Positions 63,485 through 64,000 of a stretch of DNA of 64,000 nucleotides are shown piece after piece. The position numbers and the translations under genes were made by a program. This stretch comes from Lachnospiraceae bacterium (GTDB lineage Bacteria; Bacillota; Clostridia; Lachnospirales; Lachnospiraceae), in NCBI GenBank assembly GCA_017416465.1, contig JAFQCK010000134.1, forward strand, positions 27,957 through 91,956, read 5' to 3'. Positions within the stretch are counted from its first letter, which is position 1, and every line of letters starts with the position of its first letter. The notes under the pieces are model-generated. The model searched no databases and was not told the DNA's origin. It was given only the letters and a program-made list of their open reading frames with translations.

Positions 63485-64000
63485 CTATGCCAGAGGACAT
63501 TCATGTACCTGTTTGTTATTGCAATCCTGAATACGTCCTTTACTGCAAGTAACCAATTCTCCCTTGCAAAAACAAAAACCGTTTGTTTTTTCTTCTTTTT
63601 TATTATCTTTTTTACTTGATTTACTATCTTTTTTATCTTCTGTTTTAGTTTGTTTTACCTTATCTTTTCTTGTTTCTGTATCTAATGGACAAGTATGTAT
63701 TTGTTTTGTATTACAATCCTGCACTCGTCCCGGTATACAATCCACCAATTCACCTTTTACAAAGCAAAAAGCTCTCTGCTCAGTTTTCTTTCCATTCTTT
63801 TCTTCTTTTTTGTTCGAAGTTTTCTTAGGCTTTTCCGGTTCTTTTTCTTCCGCTTTCTTTTCTAACGGACAGGTATGTATTTGTTTTGTATTACAATCCT
63901 GCACTCGTCCCGGTATACAATCCACCAATTCACCTTTTACAAAACAGAACGCTTTTTGCGCAGCCTTCTTTTCCTCTTTTTTATTCAAAGCTTTTTTAGG
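63485..64000 (-). CDS. Protein of repeated four-Cys modules with Lys-rich linkers (5' end beyond window)
   Basis: The frame is open to base 64000 and a spurious TTG at 63988 is not needed as start. Three modules of about 29 residues are visible, each of the form FC-x8-C-x7-C-x7-CPL with 'KGELVDC', 'GR.QDCN' and 'H.C'; the last has a fifth Cys. Linkers are Lys/Glu-rich and disordered. The four Cys and one His suggest a metal-binding mini-domain. The sequence at the window edge repeats the linker pattern, so further modules may lie beyond. I do not recognise the family. It precedes the SMC operon by 30 bases. Confidence 0.75.
   Translation of the reverse strand, partial: PKKALNKKEEKKAAQKAFCFVKGELVDCIPGRVQDCNTKQIHTCPLEKKAEEKEPEKPKKTSNKKEEKNGKKTEQRAFCFVKGELVDCIPGRVQDCNTKQIHTCPLDTETRKDKVKQTKTEDKKDSKSSKKDNKKEEKTNGFCFCKGELVTCSKGRIQDCNNKQVHECPLA
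63685..63945 (-). repeat. Near-identical DNA repeats within the four-Cys protein gene
   Basis: The segments around 63690-63770 and 63865-63945 are nearly identical at DNA level over about 80 bases, while the third copy near 63490-63575 has diverged. This points to recent duplication or gene conversion. Confidence 0.8.

Noticed and set aside
63986-63988. TTG as start codon of the four-Cys protein.
   Set aside because: The frame stays open to the window end and the residues before it match the internal linker pattern, so the gene begins beyond the window.
1-64000. CRISPR array, tRNA or rRNA genes, prophage.
   Set aside because: No regularly spaced direct repeats, tRNA-like cloverleaf ends, rRNA sequence or phage structural genes were seen while reading both strands.

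Overview
This 64 kb window comes from a low-GC, spore-lineage Firmicute, most likely a Clostridia of the family Lachnospiraceae. The evidence is AT-rich DNA, strong AGGAGG-type ribosome sites, sigma-A promoters, spmA-spmB, a DnaD plus DnaI-type helicase loader, a long-form PRPP synthase, a split transketolase, CotH and PD-(D/E)XK 'transposase' genes. Nearly all genes lie on the minus strand; the main plus-strand block is 13.5-18.7 kb. I saw no rRNA, tRNA, CRISPR array, insertion sequence or prophage.

Layout. 0-9 kb: a membrane-fused ECF sigma factor cut by the window edge, a YibE/F pair with a membrane protein, nicotinate phosphoribosyltransferase, a membrane diguanylate cyclase, a VanY-like carboxypeptidase and PlsC. 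9-13.5 kb: a lipoprotein gene interrupted by an in-frame amber codon, cardiolipin synthase, a small membrane protein, a DUF1934 protein and glutamate racemase. 13.5-18.8 kb: murC, a cluster of DnaA boxes, dnaD, the helicase loader and prs. 18.8-38 kb: PBP1A, asnS, an Rpn-type nuclease, an M29 aminopeptidase, spmAB, a YwmB-like protein, a secreted InlB-repeat protein, a CotH lipoprotein with an ABC-2 exporter, a sigma-70-like protein without region 4, a Q/Y-rich zinc-ribbon membrane protein and the two transketolase halves.

38-53.7 kb is a Ter (tellurite/stress response) island: HAD phosphatase, Ca2+ P-type ATPase, three TerD paralogues, TelA, YceG, a rhomboid protease, a YceG-like domain apparently fused to a trypsin-like protease, an AIM24 protein, a SHOCT-type coiled-coil protein, and two phosphoribosyltransferase-family enzymes (StiP/PELOTA type and PRTase-TRSP type). 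This resembles the proposed Ter metal-sensing and nucleoside-like-metabolite module.

53.8-64 kb holds a MukFEB/Wadjet-like SMC operon (JetA-, JetB- and JetC-like) with no visible JetD nuclease. It is preceded by a protein of repeated four-Cys modules (cut by the window edge) and followed by a TPR/acidic-repeat/P-loop ATPase under its own promoter. The Ter island and the SMC operon, with their unusual partners, are the best candidates for undescribed biology. Functions are assigned from motifs read by eye; no database search was possible.
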